Positions 9,038-17,477 of a stretch of DNA of 64,000 bases are shown piece by piece. This DNA is from Bacillota bacterium (GTDB taxonomy: Bacteria > Bacillota > Clostridia > Acetivibrionales > DSM-1351), in assembly GCA_023416275.1 (NCBI GenBank), contig JAEZIB010000102.1:152273-216272 (forward strand). The letters are read 5' to 3'. The notes under the pieces are model-generated. The model was not told where the DNA came from. It did no database searches and saw only the letters and a program-made list of their open reading frames with translations. Each line of letters opens with the position of its first letter. Position 1 is the stretch's first letter. Position numbers and translations under genes: made by a program.

Positions 9038-10179
9038 TTTAAGTTCATCCTTTCTATAGATATGGTTAATTAGATTATATAAATGTAAATAATTAGGGTT
9101 TGATTAACGCATGTAAACATGCACAGATACTGCTTTCTGTTAACATATTTTGCTCTATATATACTAAGCCTTTACAATAGTTAATTACAATTTTGCTCGT
9201 GATTCAAGAAATTGGTTAGTTAATTTATTTCATTGTAAAAAACTCAACAGTTTGTAGGGGATTTTTGCTTAAGACTACTTACTGTTGCTTTTTCGATATA
9301 AATTCAAAGCTTCAATTATATTTCTGCAATTATTTCTAACAAAGCATTGCTATTAAAGTAAGTATACTTTTATAGTTATATTCCTTTACCTTTTATAAGA
9401 CTTCGTTTTTTGTTGTTAAAATTTAGTTTATATATTGATTTGATTGTGAAATAATATGTATATAAGCTTAGACGATAATTGCTTGGATTTGTTCCGTAAA
9501 ATTATAAATTTGTTGCTACTTTTCATAATGATAAATATTGTGTATTCTTAATATATAAATCTAGATATTGTTTAGTATTTACAAATTAATATAATTAACT
9601 TAAACTTCGCACATAAAAATCTAATGGTGCGATAGAACTATCAATGGTTTATTGAAATGGTTCATAAAGTGTGACAGCAGAAGAATTTGCACTTGCTGAA
9701 CAAGTTGTATAAATACAACCTATAAAAATACAACCGTAAATATAGAAGGATACTACTTTAGTTATCTCATAAATACTAAATTGTATTTATTTAGCAAACT
9801 AGCTTATAAAATTATTTGGCTTTTCATAAAGTCAATTACGGTTGAAACCTTCGCCTTCCAGCATTTATTTGAAGGTTTCAACGGTTTGGGTTATAGGGCT
9901 TGTACTTCAGGAGGCTTTAGCCTCAAACCCAAACTATTGGCTTTCAGCCGATAGTAATTGACTTTGATATTGCTGCCATACCTGATGCTACTAGGCTTTA
10001 AGCAGTGTATTCAACTGCAAAGTTTGAGAAATTAATATTTTTGAAAATAGGAGTTTTATATTACAATGGTTAACCGCAAATTCACTGGTACCGCTAGACA
10101 CACAATAGTAGCCAGCTTTGCGAAGATAAATTATAAAGGGTTTACTAATTTTATATAGCTAAAAAAGGAGTGTAGGATT
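9038..10179. other. 1.1-kb intergenic region with dispersed repeats
   Basis: No gene is supported. It holds a short repeat (AAACTTCGCACATAAAAA, about 9602-9620, again at about 10876-10893), a stretch like 5770-5830 near 9610-9665, and the structured 138-nt element at 9828-9965. The flanks of that element recur without it near 10960-11055. The last 150 bases should contain the promoter of the next gene. Confidence 0.6.
9828..9965. repeat. 138-nt self-complementary element (MITE-like or structured RNA)
   Basis: The ends AAAGTCAATTAC (9828-9839) and GTAATTGACTTT (9954-9965) are perfect 12-bp inverted repeats. Inside lie a 12-bp hairpin (GTTGAAACCTTC 9841-9852 with 9871-9882), a stem TTTGGGTT/AACCCAAA (about 9885-9892 with 9927-9934) enclosing GAGGCT-TT-AGCCTC, and a hairpin CTATTGGCT-TTC-AGCCGATAG. 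A diverged copy of the flanking DNA near 10960-11055 lacks the insert, which supports mobility. No coding capacity is seen. Confidence 0.7.
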
Positions 10180-10806
10180 ATGAAGGTTATTGCTATTAAC
10201 GGAAGTCCGCGTAAAAACGGAAATACCAGCCAGGCTCTGAAGGTTATGACAGATGAGCTGGAACAGCAGGGGATAGAAGTTGAAACAATTCAAGTGGGTC
10301 AACTTGATATTCATGGCTGTATCGGCTGCGGTTATTGTTGGACTTCAGATGAGCATCACTGTGTTTTCAAGGACGACATTGTTAATGAGACTGCGAAGAA
10401 AATGCGTGAAGCCGATGGATTTATTTTATCTTCTCCAACCTATTATGCAGGAATAGCAGGAACTATGAAAGCTTTTCTTGACAGAGTGTTTTATACAAGC
10501 TCAGCTTATTTTAAATACAAGGTAGCAACATCTATTTCTGTTGTAAGACGTGCAGGTGGTGTAGATGTGGTACATCAGCTTAATAACTATCTTAATTTGG
10601 CTCAGACAGTCATACCGCCTTCTCAATACTGGACTGTAGCATATGGCAGGGAAAAAGGAGAGGTCCTTCAGGATGAGGAGGGCATTCAGACTCTTCGCAA
10701 AAATGCTAGGGCTATGGCATGGCTGCTTAAGACAATTGAAGCAGGCAAGGATAAAATTCCTGTTCCCATGGAAGAACAACGTGTCATGACAAATTTTATA
10801 AGATAG
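10180..10806 (+). CDS. Flavodoxin-fold NADPH-dependent FMN reductase / iron-sulfur flavoprotein
   Basis: The 208-residue product begins with the flavodoxin-like beta-alpha phosphate loop NGSPRKNGNT that binds FMN. The cysteine cluster GCIGCGYCW...C (about residues 47-64) resembles the compact Fe-S motif of archaeal and clostridial iron-sulfur flavoproteins. SPTYYAG (about 88-94) is the usual second flavin contact. It probably moves electrons from a reduced pyridine nucleotide or ferredoxin to an unknown acceptor in the cytoplasm. AAAGGAG lies at normal distance before the ATG. It appears monocistronic. Confidence 0.88.
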   Translation: MKVIAINGSPRKNGNTSQALKVMTDELEQQGIEVETIQVGQLDIHGCIGCGYCWTSDEHHCVFKDDIVNETAKKMREADGFILSSPTYYAGIAGTMKAFLDRVFYTSSAYFKYKVATSISVVRRAGGVDVVHQLNNYLNLAQTVIPPSQYWTVAYGREKGEVLQDEEGIQTLRKNARAMAWLLKTIEAGKDKIPVPMEEQRVMTNFIR

Positions 10807-11329
10807 TAATTCGATTTTTGCAATCAGTGGAACTTGTAATCAGTGATATAGGTATAGACTAAACGTGAATTAATCAAACTTCGCACATAAAAAACTATTT
10901 CTAACCCAACTTTCGAATGAAAAGTCGAGCTGTGCTCAAGTTTACCAAAGATTGTTGTTCAGTAAACTAACTATAAAATTATTTGACTTTTAATTTGATG
11001 TTGCTACCAAATCTAGTGTTACTTGGTTTTAAGCGGTATATCCAACTGCAAGTTTGAGTTAATTACTATAAGCTGAAAGACGATAACATTTGCCTAGATA
11101 TCTAAGGTCAGAAGGCTAACAGCAACAATAGCTTTGTTGTTCAAAATCCAACGGCTTAAAGTCAGCTGAAATGGCCTAAAAACTAGTTGATACATTTACC
11201 ACATTGTCAAAAACCTATGAAGAACTGCGAAAGTTGAGATGGTATTCAATGAATTAATAAAATGCATATACCATACAGGCTGGCAAATAATTATTGCGTG
11301 CGAATTAAATATTAAGGGGGAACAAGTCC
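10807..11329. other. Intergenic region with an empty-site copy of the structured repeat
   Basis: No gene is seen. About 10960-11055 matches the two flanks of the 9828-9965 element joined directly (CTATAAAATTATTTGACTTTT then TTGATGTTGCTACC...CAACTGCAAGTTTGAG). The last 100 bases lead into the rlmD leader. Confidence 0.55.
10955..11055. repeat. Diverged copy of repeat flanks without the 138-nt insert
   Basis: It aligns by eye to 9795-9827 plus 9966-10035 at roughly 75-85 percent identity with nothing between, as expected for an unoccupied site or a precise loss. Confidence 0.5.
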
Positions 11330-11380
11330 ATGTCGGTGAAATTAACAGATAAAATTAACCTAAAGGTATGCATGGACTAA
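11330..11380 (+). CDS. 16-codon leader ORF overlapping the rlmD start
   Basis: An ATG at 11330 stands nine bases after a very strong AGGGGG site and opens a 16-codon frame (MSVKLTDKINLKVCMD) that stops at 11378-11380, six bases before the likely rlmD ATG at 11386. The rlmD start itself has no good Shine-Dalgarno site. Termination-reinitiation (translational coupling) would explain how rlmD is translated. The peptide resembles nothing I recognise. Confidence 0.5.
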   Translation: MSVKLTDKINLKVCMD

Positions 11381-11385
11381 TTATA

Positions 11386-12780
11386 ATGAAGCAATTTTCT
11401 CAAAAAACATTATCAAAGAGTAAAATATATACAGTTGAAATAACAGGATTGACTCATGAGGGTCAAGGAGTAGGCAAGCTTGACGGTTTTGTTGTGTTTG
11501 TAGATGGCGCTCTTATCGGTGAGATAGTTGATGTTAAAATTATTAAACAGACAAAGAGCTATGCAGTGGGGAGTGTAGTGCAACTTCAAAAGCCTTCTGA
11601 GAAGAGGATTGAGCCTTTTTGTCCGGCCTTTGATAAGTGTGGTGGTTGCTCAATTCAACACATGTCATATGAGGCACAGCTGGAATTCAAGACAGATACT
11701 GTTCGTCAGAATCTTAAGAGAATTGGCGGACTTGATAATTTGCAAGTCAACAATGCTATTGGAATGGAGCAGCCGTTTCATTATAGAAATAAGGTTCAGT
11801 ATCCTGTTGGAAACTGTGGTTCTGATGTAGTAGTAGGATTTTACGAAAAGGGTTCTCATAATATTATTGAAAGCAAGGAGTGCAATATTCAGCCACTAGA
11901 AAGCAATGAAATAAGAGACATTGTTCGTGATTTCTTTAAAGCAAATGGAATCAGTATTTATAATGAAAAGACAGGCAAGGGCTTTTTGCGTCATGTTATG
12001 GTCAGAAAGGGCTTTAAAACCAATGAATTAATGGTTGTACTGGTGGTAAACGGTAAAAAAGTGCCTAAAGCAGACCAATTGGTAAAGCTTTTGTGTGATA
12101 GATATGAAAATATTAAGAGTATTATCGTTAATGTGAATACCAGAAACACCAATATCATTCTGGGTGATAAGAATACCTGCATCTATGGGCAGGAGTATAT
12201 TTCAGATTATATTGGAAAATTCAAGTTTAATATTTCACCTCTGTCTTTTTTTCAAGTCAATCCTGTACAAACAGAGGTTCTGTACAATAAGGCTTTCGAA
12301 TATGCGGGACTTACAGGCAATGAGACGGTTTTTGACCTGTATTGCGGAATAGGAACTATTTCACTCTTCTTATCGGAAAAAGCCAAAAAAGTTATTGGAG
12401 TAGAGATTGTCCCTGATGCTATTGTCGATGCTAAAAGAAATGCTGAACTAAACGGTATAGAGAATGTTGAATTCTTGGTGGGTGAGGCAGAAACTGTAAT
12501 TCCGAAGTTGTATGAAGAGGGAACTAAGGCAGATGTTGTTGTGGTTGACCCGCCAAGAAAGGGTTGTGAAGAGGGTCTACTGAAGACACTTGTTGACATG
12601 CAACCCCAGCGCATCGTATACGTAAGCTGTAACCCGTCCACGCTGGCGCGAGACGTGAAGTTTTTGTGTGAGAATGGGTTTGAGGCAAAATGTGTGCAGC
12701 CAGTAGATATGTTCCCGTGGACGGGGCACGTAGAAGCGATAATTCTGATGACAAGATGTGGTTCTGAGGGGGAAAAGTAG
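11386..12780 (+). CDS. rlmD: 23S rRNA (uracil-5-)-methyltransferase, RumA/RlmD family
   Basis: This enzyme transfers a methyl group from S-adenosylmethionine to C5 of a uridine in 23S rRNA. An N-terminal TRAM domain (YTVEITGLTHEGQGVGKLDGFVVFV) is followed by the Fe-S cysteine cluster CPAFDKCGGC. The Rossmann methylase domain has the SAM loop FDLYCGIGTISL, then VDPPRKG, the catalytic-cysteine motif VSCNPSTLARD, and the terminal VDMFPWTGHVE. The 464-residue length is normal. An in-frame ATG at 11368 overlaps the leader ORF; 11386 fits the family N-terminus better. From about 12590 to the stop the DNA is clearly more GC-rich than the rest, and a second copy of this tail occurs at 18684-18761. 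This suggests the 3' end was supplied by an integrating element. Confidence 0.93.
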   Translation: MKQFSQKTLSKSKIYTVEITGLTHEGQGVGKLDGFVVFVDGALIGEIVDVKIIKQTKSYAVGSVVQLQKPSEKRIEPFCPAFDKCGGCSIQHMSYEAQLEFKTDTVRQNLKRIGGLDNLQVNNAIGMEQPFHYRNKVQYPVGNCGSDVVVGFYEKGSHNIIESKECNIQPLESNEIRDIVRDFFKANGISIYNEKTGKGFLRHVMVRKGFKTNELMVVLVVNGKKVPKADQLVKLLCDRYENIKSIIVNVNTRNTNIILGDKNTCIYGQEYISDYIGKFKFNISPLSFFQVNPVQTEVLYNKAFEYAGLTGNETVFDLYCGIGTISLFLSEKAKKVIGVEIVPDAIVDAKRNAELNGIENVEFLVGEAETVIPKLYEEGTKADVVVVDPPRKGCEEGLLKTLVDMQPQRIVYVSCNPSTLARDVKFLCENGFEAKCVQPVDMFPWTGHVEAIILMTRCGSEGEK

Positions 12781-12800
12781 GGTTCGACCACAAGATGTTG
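12684..12800 (+). repeat. rlmD 3'-end copy 1 (candidate attachment site)
   Basis: The segment from GTAGATATGTTCCCGTGG (about 12703) through the stop and the CCACAAGATGTTGTGG palindrome (about 12788-12803) matches 18684-18790 with mostly synonymous differences. A further shared block, GGCAAAAATATAGATGACA, lies at about 12868 and 18848. Confidence 0.75.
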
Positions 12801-12840
12801 TGGTTTGAGAGGTCAAAATTGGAAGGATTTAGGATAAAAA

Positions 12841-12886
12841 TGTCATCTGTCTGGGGCCTGTTTTTTAGGCAAAAATATAGATGACA
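12841..12886. other. Hairpin downstream of rlmD
   Basis: TGTCATCT (12841-12848) pairs with AGATGACA (12879-12886), with an inner GCCT/AGGC stem. The right arm is part of the sequence shared with the second rlmD tail copy near 18848, so it belongs to the duplicated junction. Confidence 0.45.
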
Positions 12887-12941
12887 AAGATAATTTCTAT
12901 AAAATTTAGAGTTTTTACATGATATAACGAGGCAAGAAAAT

Positions 12942-13065
12942 GTCCCCCACTTCTATAAGTGGCGGGTATCGCATTGATTTTCAGGCGGTGAGAATATCTC
13001 CCGCCTCGATGAAACGCCGCTGATGTAATGAAATTTTTCTACAATCGAAAAATTTCATTTTGAAT
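12942..13065. other. Run of three hairpins, resembles an IS200/IS605-type right end
   Basis: Three stems follow one another: CCACTT-CTAT-AAGTGG (12947-12962), GGCGG.GAGA-ATAT-TCTC.CCGCC (about 12983-13005), and a perfect 13-bp AATGAAATTTTTC/GAAAAATTTCATT (13027-13039 with 13047-13059). No tnpA or tnpB gene remains. The first stem looks like the subterminal hairpin of IS605-type ends, and the structured stretch could be the relic of a TnpB guide RNA. This is pattern memory, not an alignment. Confidence 0.4.
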
Positions 13066-13090
13066 CTAGGCGTTATAAAGAGGGGTTGCC

Positions 13091-13517
13091 ATGAAGGAAG
13101 TAATTCGTAAAAATATTGTGGATTTACCTTACAGTTTACATGATTCCAGAGTAAATAAAATGAGAATTGAAGATAAAAGAATTGTAATGCATTTCAGCGA
13201 AGGGTTTTTTAAGCCAATGAATAATGACTGCTTGTCTGTTAAAGAGAATGCGGTGATAAGTATTAATGGTTTGGATCTAGACTTTTGCTATGTATATCTA
13301 ATAAATACAGTGGGCGGTTGTGGGAAATTTATAGGTGAAAAATTTAGCTTAGTAGAATTTGTAAATCGTTTTCTAATATTGATTTTGAAATTGTCGATGA
13401 GACTTATGGTTACAATCAATCAAAGTTTTCTGGCTACTTATACAACGATAAAGAAATTAAAGAATGCATTATTGAGATTTATCACTTTGGTGATATGAAG
13501 TATATTGTAGAAGCTTA
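13091..13517 (+). pseudogene. Frameshifted hypothetical protein
   Basis: The open frame from ATG 13091 (AGAGGGG just upstream) is coherent for about 93 codons, with a beta-rich start of the type DLPYSLHDSRVNKMRIEDKRIVMHF. It then drifts into a hydrophobic, biased sequence. Shifting frame at the TTTT run at 13369-13372 gives a sensible continuation (SNIDFEIVDETYGYNQSKF... ending GDMKYIVEA, stop 13515-13517) that restores an acidic, soluble protein of about 142 residues. One lost T explains the break. The family is unknown; similar small LHD-containing proteins occur beside mobile genes. It may be a decayed gene or a single sequencing error. Confidence 0.65.
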
Positions 13518-13732
13518 AAGTTATTAGTATTAGACGTTTGCAAAATGAAAATTGATGAAAATGTGGATAATTTTTTAAAAAATTGACTTTTTCAATGAAG
13601 TTATGCAATGTCCAGGTCTGGAATAAAAATACAAGTGAAAGACAAAATAGTTCATCTGCAAAGTCTGTATTATCAATGGTTGCAGCATTCTGCAATCGAC
13701 TAAAGTTATTAGTATGAAAAGGAGGGATGGGC

Positions 13733-14524
13733 TTGGAACAATATAATCGGGTTATTGATTTGTGGCAAGCTTACGACATTACGTCTTCAGCTGATTTGGA
13801 AAAATATCTTGAAAGCTTTAGAATCCTATTCGCATTTCATTCTGGAAAGATAGAGAACGATGAAATTACCTATAATGATACAAGAGAAATCTTTGAAAAC
13901 GGTAAAGTAGTAAGCTACACAGGAAGTCCCCGCACTCTGTTTGAACAACATAATCAAAAGCTTTGCTATGAGTTTCTCAAAGAGAAAATCGTAAAAAGGG
14001 AGCCTTTGAGTGTAAATCTAGTAAAAGAAATACACAGAGTTCTGACTGGAGGAACATATGATGAACGCAGATATATTGTTAATGAGGAACGCCCCGGCGA
14101 GTTTAAAAAGCATGATTATGTGACTGGTATAAATGAAGTTGGCTCTGCTGCCCAAAATGTGGAGAGTGACTTGTCAGAGCTGATTGATGAAGTAAATGAA
14201 TACAGTGGTAAGAATGTCTTAAAGGCTGCTGCCTATCTGCATGCTAGATTTGAGTATATCCATCCATTTGCAGATGGTAATGGACGTGTCGGAAGGACAC
14301 TTATCAATTACTATCTTATGATACGGAAGCATCCTCCACTAATCGTCTATGACGAGGATAAGCGGATGTACTTTGAATGCCTGCAAAAGTATGATGAATC
14401 TGAGGATTTAAATCCACTTTATGAGTTTCTTAAATATGAGACAGAAAAAACATGGGAAAAGGCACTGGCTCTCGCTGATAACATGATATCAGAACGAAAA
14501 GGCTTGTCGGATTTTATTGAGTAA
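13733..14524 (+). CDS. Fic family protein (predicted AMP-transferase)
   Basis: The Fic active-site motif HPFADGNGRVGR (about residues 177-188) is complete, so nucleotide-monophosphate transfer to a target hydroxyl is expected. An inhibitory-helix motif of the (S/T)xxxE(G/N) type, SGKIEN, sits near residue 36, before the Fic core. This makes it a class II, self-inhibited Fic protein rather than one needing a separate antitoxin. The start is set at TTG 13733: GGAGGG lies exactly six bases before it, whereas the ATG at 13727 directly abuts the site. The product is 263 residues. It lies inside the 6-kb segment bounded by two rlmD tails, so it is probably cargo of a decayed element with a toxin-like or defence role. 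Confidence 0.9.
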   Translation: MEQYNRVIDLWQAYDITSSADLEKYLESFRILFAFHSGKIENDEITYNDTREIFENGKVVSYTGSPRTLFEQHNQKLCYEFLKEKIVKREPLSVNLVKEIHRVLTGGTYDERRYIVNEERPGEFKKHDYVTGINEVGSAAQNVESDLSELIDEVNEYSGKNVLKAAAYLHARFEYIHPFADGNGRVGRTLINYYLMIRKHPPLIVYDEDKRMYFECLQKYDESEDLNPLYEFLKYETEKTWEKALALADNMISERKGLSDFIE

Positions 14525-14557
14525 AGATTTTCTCTAGGATGTCAGCACATTTATCTT

Positions 14558-14791
14558 ATGAATTTTTATTTAACCAAAATTGTAGACGTTATATTTACCA
14601 CATTAATAACTCATACTTATAAAAAATGTGAGGTGATACGCATATCCAGACAATTTTTTATTGCCGATACGCATTTTGGACACAGAAATATTATTGAATA
14701 CGAAAACAGACCATTTCTTACTACTGAGGAGATGGATAATGCGCTAATAGCAAATTGGAACAATACCAAGAAATTCTTCGATATAAAATAG
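14558..14791 (+). pseudogene. Truncated metallophosphoesterase (N-terminal fragment)
   Basis: From about codon 27 the frame reads RQFFIADTHFGHRNIIEYENRPF...EEMDNALIANWN. This is the start of a calcineurin-like phosphoesterase family common in phages and mobile DNA; ADTHFGH carries the first metal ligands. It stops after about 50 family residues (KKFFDIK), whereas relatives are about 150-200 residues, so the rest of the metal site is missing. GTG at 14633 is the likeliest original start. It is probably inactive. Confidence 0.7.
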
Positions 14792-14923
14792 ACCTCTCAA
14801 ATTACTTAACTATGTAGTCAAGAAAAGTAATATTAATACTCAATTTTAACAATTTGCAAAGTAACATAAAAACATATAATAATCCAGAAAAGTTTGCAGT
14901 CTTATAATATAGGGAGAGTTAAA

Positions 14924-16492
14924 ATGATAGCTGATTATAATCTTGCAGAGAAATCGAAAGAACAGTTAGTGGAATTAATAAATAAACTACTTATTAGATT
15001 GTCAGAGAAAGAACGTATAGAATTTATCTCACGTTGGATAAGCCCTCAAGCTGCGCTTAGCGAGGTTTGTGCAGGAGATAGTAATAATTTTATAGTGAGG
15101 GTTGAAAGGTTTTGTAAGGATTGCTTGGATAAAAAATACTATGTAGAGCCAGATTGTGAAGATTATTACACAGATTATGATGACGATGTAGATTATTCTT
15201 CTTCGAAATGGGCTGAAGAGTTCGAACAGCTTTATAAATTGGCAGTAATGTTTTCGAGAAACAGTGATTTTGAAGTATCCCTTAAGAGTTTTGATATGCT
15301 GTTTGATTGTCTGCAAGAGGCAGAGCATGATGAGGAGATTCTTGGTACAACAGACCCTTTAATATATATAGATATTAATTGGGATTTAGTTTTTGAAGAA
15401 TATTATAGATCTATTGCGGGCTATTTAACAGATAAAAGGCAGTCAGTATTTAAAGCAGTGGAAGTATGGATGTGTGGGGGGAATCAGCATTCAAAAAGTA
15501 TATTCAATTACTTTTCAGATATTAATCTTATTGAGGAGGCTATCAGATATAATATAAACGAATGCTCGGAATGTTGGACAATACAGCATGAATTATATGA
15601 GCTCCTAAAAAGCTTTTATATAAAACAGAATAAAGTGTTTGATGAAATAATGATGCCAGAAAGCATGCTGTGTTATAGTAAGAATTTTACATATGATGTA
15701 GTGCAGGGCTATACAAGTCATCAAAAATGGAGCACTGCAGTTGAAATTATTCTTCCTGCTTTAAAGGTTATTGATAACGAACGCATACTGGAAGCTCTTA
15801 ATATCAATTTGATAAGCTGCTATAATGAGTTAAAGCAATATGACAAGGGGCTAGAGGTTGCAACTGCTCTTTTTAAGAAATATCCTAATAAGCATGATTA
15901 CTATTTGAAGGCTAGGAGACTTGCCGACAAGATAAAAAGGCTTGATTATTTTGTAAAGGAAATGATTGCATATGCCAAGACTTGTGATGGATACTACTCT
16001 ACCGAAATCCTTCTAAGAATACTATCCTCTGAAGGGTGTATAAATGATATGATTAATTTTGCCTTAAAATCTGATGGATATAGAAGGCATGATTATATGA
16101 AATATACCTTTAAGTCTCTAATCTACAGAGCACTAAGAGGCAGGGACAGAGAGAATATTCCTGTAGTGTTAAAGGAGCTAATAGGTGGATTAGAGCATGG
16201 TAAAATTTCTGGAATAGTTGATATGGTAGATGGCTTTCAAAGTTTAGAAATAGAAAGAGATTTATTGCAAAGTGCTATTAATATTCTAAAGGATATAATA
16301 CAGTTCCATATAGATGCTGCTAAGAGGACAAGGTATGCAAGAGCAGCTTATTACTGCTCTCTGATACAGGGGATTTATATATACCTGAATGAGAAGGATG
16401 AGTTTGAACATTATTATGGTACTATAATATCAGGAAATACTAGAAAACCAGCTCTAAGAGATGAGATGAGGAAGGTGCTTTTAATAAAGTAG
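14924..16492 (+). CDS. Hypothetical helical-repeat protein (522 aa)
   Basis: The start is ATG 14924, with GGGAGAG just upstream; an in-frame ATG at 14894 has no site. The protein is acidic and nearly all alpha-helical, with an acidic low-complexity patch (about residues 68-82, DCEDYYTDYDDDVDYSS). Repeating helix pairs such as YNELKQYDKGLEVATALFKKYPN suggest TPR-like superhelix packing. There is no signal peptide, membrane segment or catalytic motif that I can recognise. It resembles the C-terminal helical part of some SWIM zinc-finger companion proteins, but this is weak. It lies between the truncated phosphoesterase and a small unknown gene in the rlmD-bounded segment. Confidence 0.75.
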   Translation: MIADYNLAEKSKEQLVELINKLLIRLSEKERIEFISRWISPQAALSEVCAGDSNNFIVRVERFCKDCLDKKYYVEPDCEDYYTDYDDDVDYSSSKWAEEFEQLYKLAVMFSRNSDFEVSLKSFDMLFDCLQEAEHDEEILGTTDPLIYIDINWDLVFEEYYRSIAGYLTDKRQSVFKAVEVWMCGGNQHSKSIFNYFSDINLIEEAIRYNINECSECWTIQHELYELLKSFYIKQNKVFDEIMMPESMLCYSKNFTYDVVQGYTSHQKWSTAVEIILPALKVIDNERILEALNINLISCYNELKQYDKGLEVATALFKKYPNKHDYYLKARRLADKIKRLDYFVKEMIAYAKTCDGYYSTEILLRILSSEGCINDMINFALKSDGYRRHDYMKYTFKSLIYRALRGRDRENIPVVLKELIGGLEHGKISGIVDMVDGFQSLEIERDLLQSAINILKDIIQFHIDAAKRTRYARAAYYCSLIQGIYIYLNEKDEFEHYYGTIISGNTRKPALRDEMRKVLLIK

Positions 16493-16828
16493 ATGATTTT
16501 ACTTTTTATCAATGTAAAGGAATATACGTTGACGTGAACATGCTTTGTGCAAGTTATCATGAAAATTATTAGCCATATCAAAAAAGGTTATGTAAAGATA
16601 AAAAATAATAGTAGATTTAAATAAATAAAATTATATTCAGGGTGTATTTGAAATGATAGAAAGATTGAAGAAGGAGTATTGGTTTAAGAGGAGAAAAAAA
16701 TACTAAGGCAGGATGGAAATCATCCTAAGCCGATAAAAAAGAAAAATTCATCAATTAAGGCTAAGTTAGAGGTCAATTAACGACTATCAACTTAGCCTTT
16801 TTATATCAATTAATATGGGAGGTTTGCT
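16493..16828. other. Intergenic region with a terminator before the next gene
   Basis: Only a 17-codon basic frame (MIERLKKEYWFKRRKKY, about 16653-16706) and the hairpin at 16759-16803 are seen. The small frame cannot be supported as a gene. Confidence 0.4.
16759..16803 (+). terminator. Terminator-like hairpin just before a start codon
   Basis: GGCTAAGTT (16759-16767) and AACTTAGCC (16789-16797) form a 9-bp stem followed by a T run. It ends 26 bases before ATG 16829. A similar hairpin (22401-22451) precedes the gene at 22484. Confidence 0.7.
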
Positions 16829-17236
16829 ATGAATAATAAAAAAATGATTGTTATACCTACACTATCTAAATTTGAAAACTCGCTTGGAATATACAGTAGG
16901 AAAATTAAAGCAGCGATATTTATACCAAATAAAACAGAACATCTGAACTCATCTCTACTCGAGTCATCATTATGTCGGTTAAGGTTTCTTGACATCGTTA
17001 GACAGTTTAATAATGAAAAAGGATTTCAAAGAGGAGTCAAAGGAATAAAGAGGTTGCATTATATGTGTAGTAAAGGGCAGATAGATATGGTTATCTGCTA
17101 TTCAAAGGAAAACGTAATAGATTATGAAAATAGTTTAGATAATGAGGATAATTCCATAAAAAAGTATGGCACTGCTTTTTATTGCATTAAGGAGTGTATT
17201 CTTTTAAAGGCTGATGAGATTATCCCTCTGTCATAA
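16829..17236 (+). CDS. Hypothetical protein (135 aa)
   Basis: GGGAGG six bases before the ATG gives strong start support. The basic, soluble product has no recognised domain; GIYSRKIKAAIFIPNKTEHLNSS and the CSKGQIDMVICYSKENVIDYENS region are its most regular parts. A terminator-like hairpin immediately upstream suggests either separate transcription or attenuation. It is specific to this accessory segment and its function is unknown. Confidence 0.65.
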   Translation: MNNKKMIVIPTLSKFENSLGIYSRKIKAAIFIPNKTEHLNSSLLESSLCRLRFLDIVRQFNNEKGFQRGVKGIKRLHYMCSKGQIDMVICYSKENVIDYENSLDNEDNSIKKYGTAFYCIKECILLKADEIIPLS

Positions 17237-17250
17237 AATACAAACCGGTT

Positions 17251-17291
17251 CTAACACTTTTCTATCACTTGTAGTGTTAGAAAAGTGTTAG
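17251..17291. other. 14-bp perfect inverted repeat upstream of the RhuM gene
   Basis: CTAACACTTTTCTA (17251-17264) and TAGAAAAGTGTTAG (17278-17291) are perfect inverted repeats. The loop holds its own CACT/AGTG pairing. No T tract follows. It lies 187 bases before the RhuM start and could be an operator or a relic end of a mobile element. Confidence 0.55.
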
Positions 17292-17477
17292 AAGCGATAG
17301 AAACTGAATAATGATAATGAAAACAAAAATGAGCCTCATTTCACATCTTAAGATCACCTATTATGGGTCATGTGTCTGGTGCGCCAATTAGTGGTGATTA
17401 GACATAGTCTTATTGCGTAAATATGGGAATATGCTTTTAAAACTGGTATAATAGAAATGCATGAAAGGGGTGCATTC

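Noticed and set aside
12252..12793. Minus-strand open frames over the rlmD 3' half
   Set aside because: Antisense shadows, opened by the GC-rich codon use of the foreign rlmD tail.
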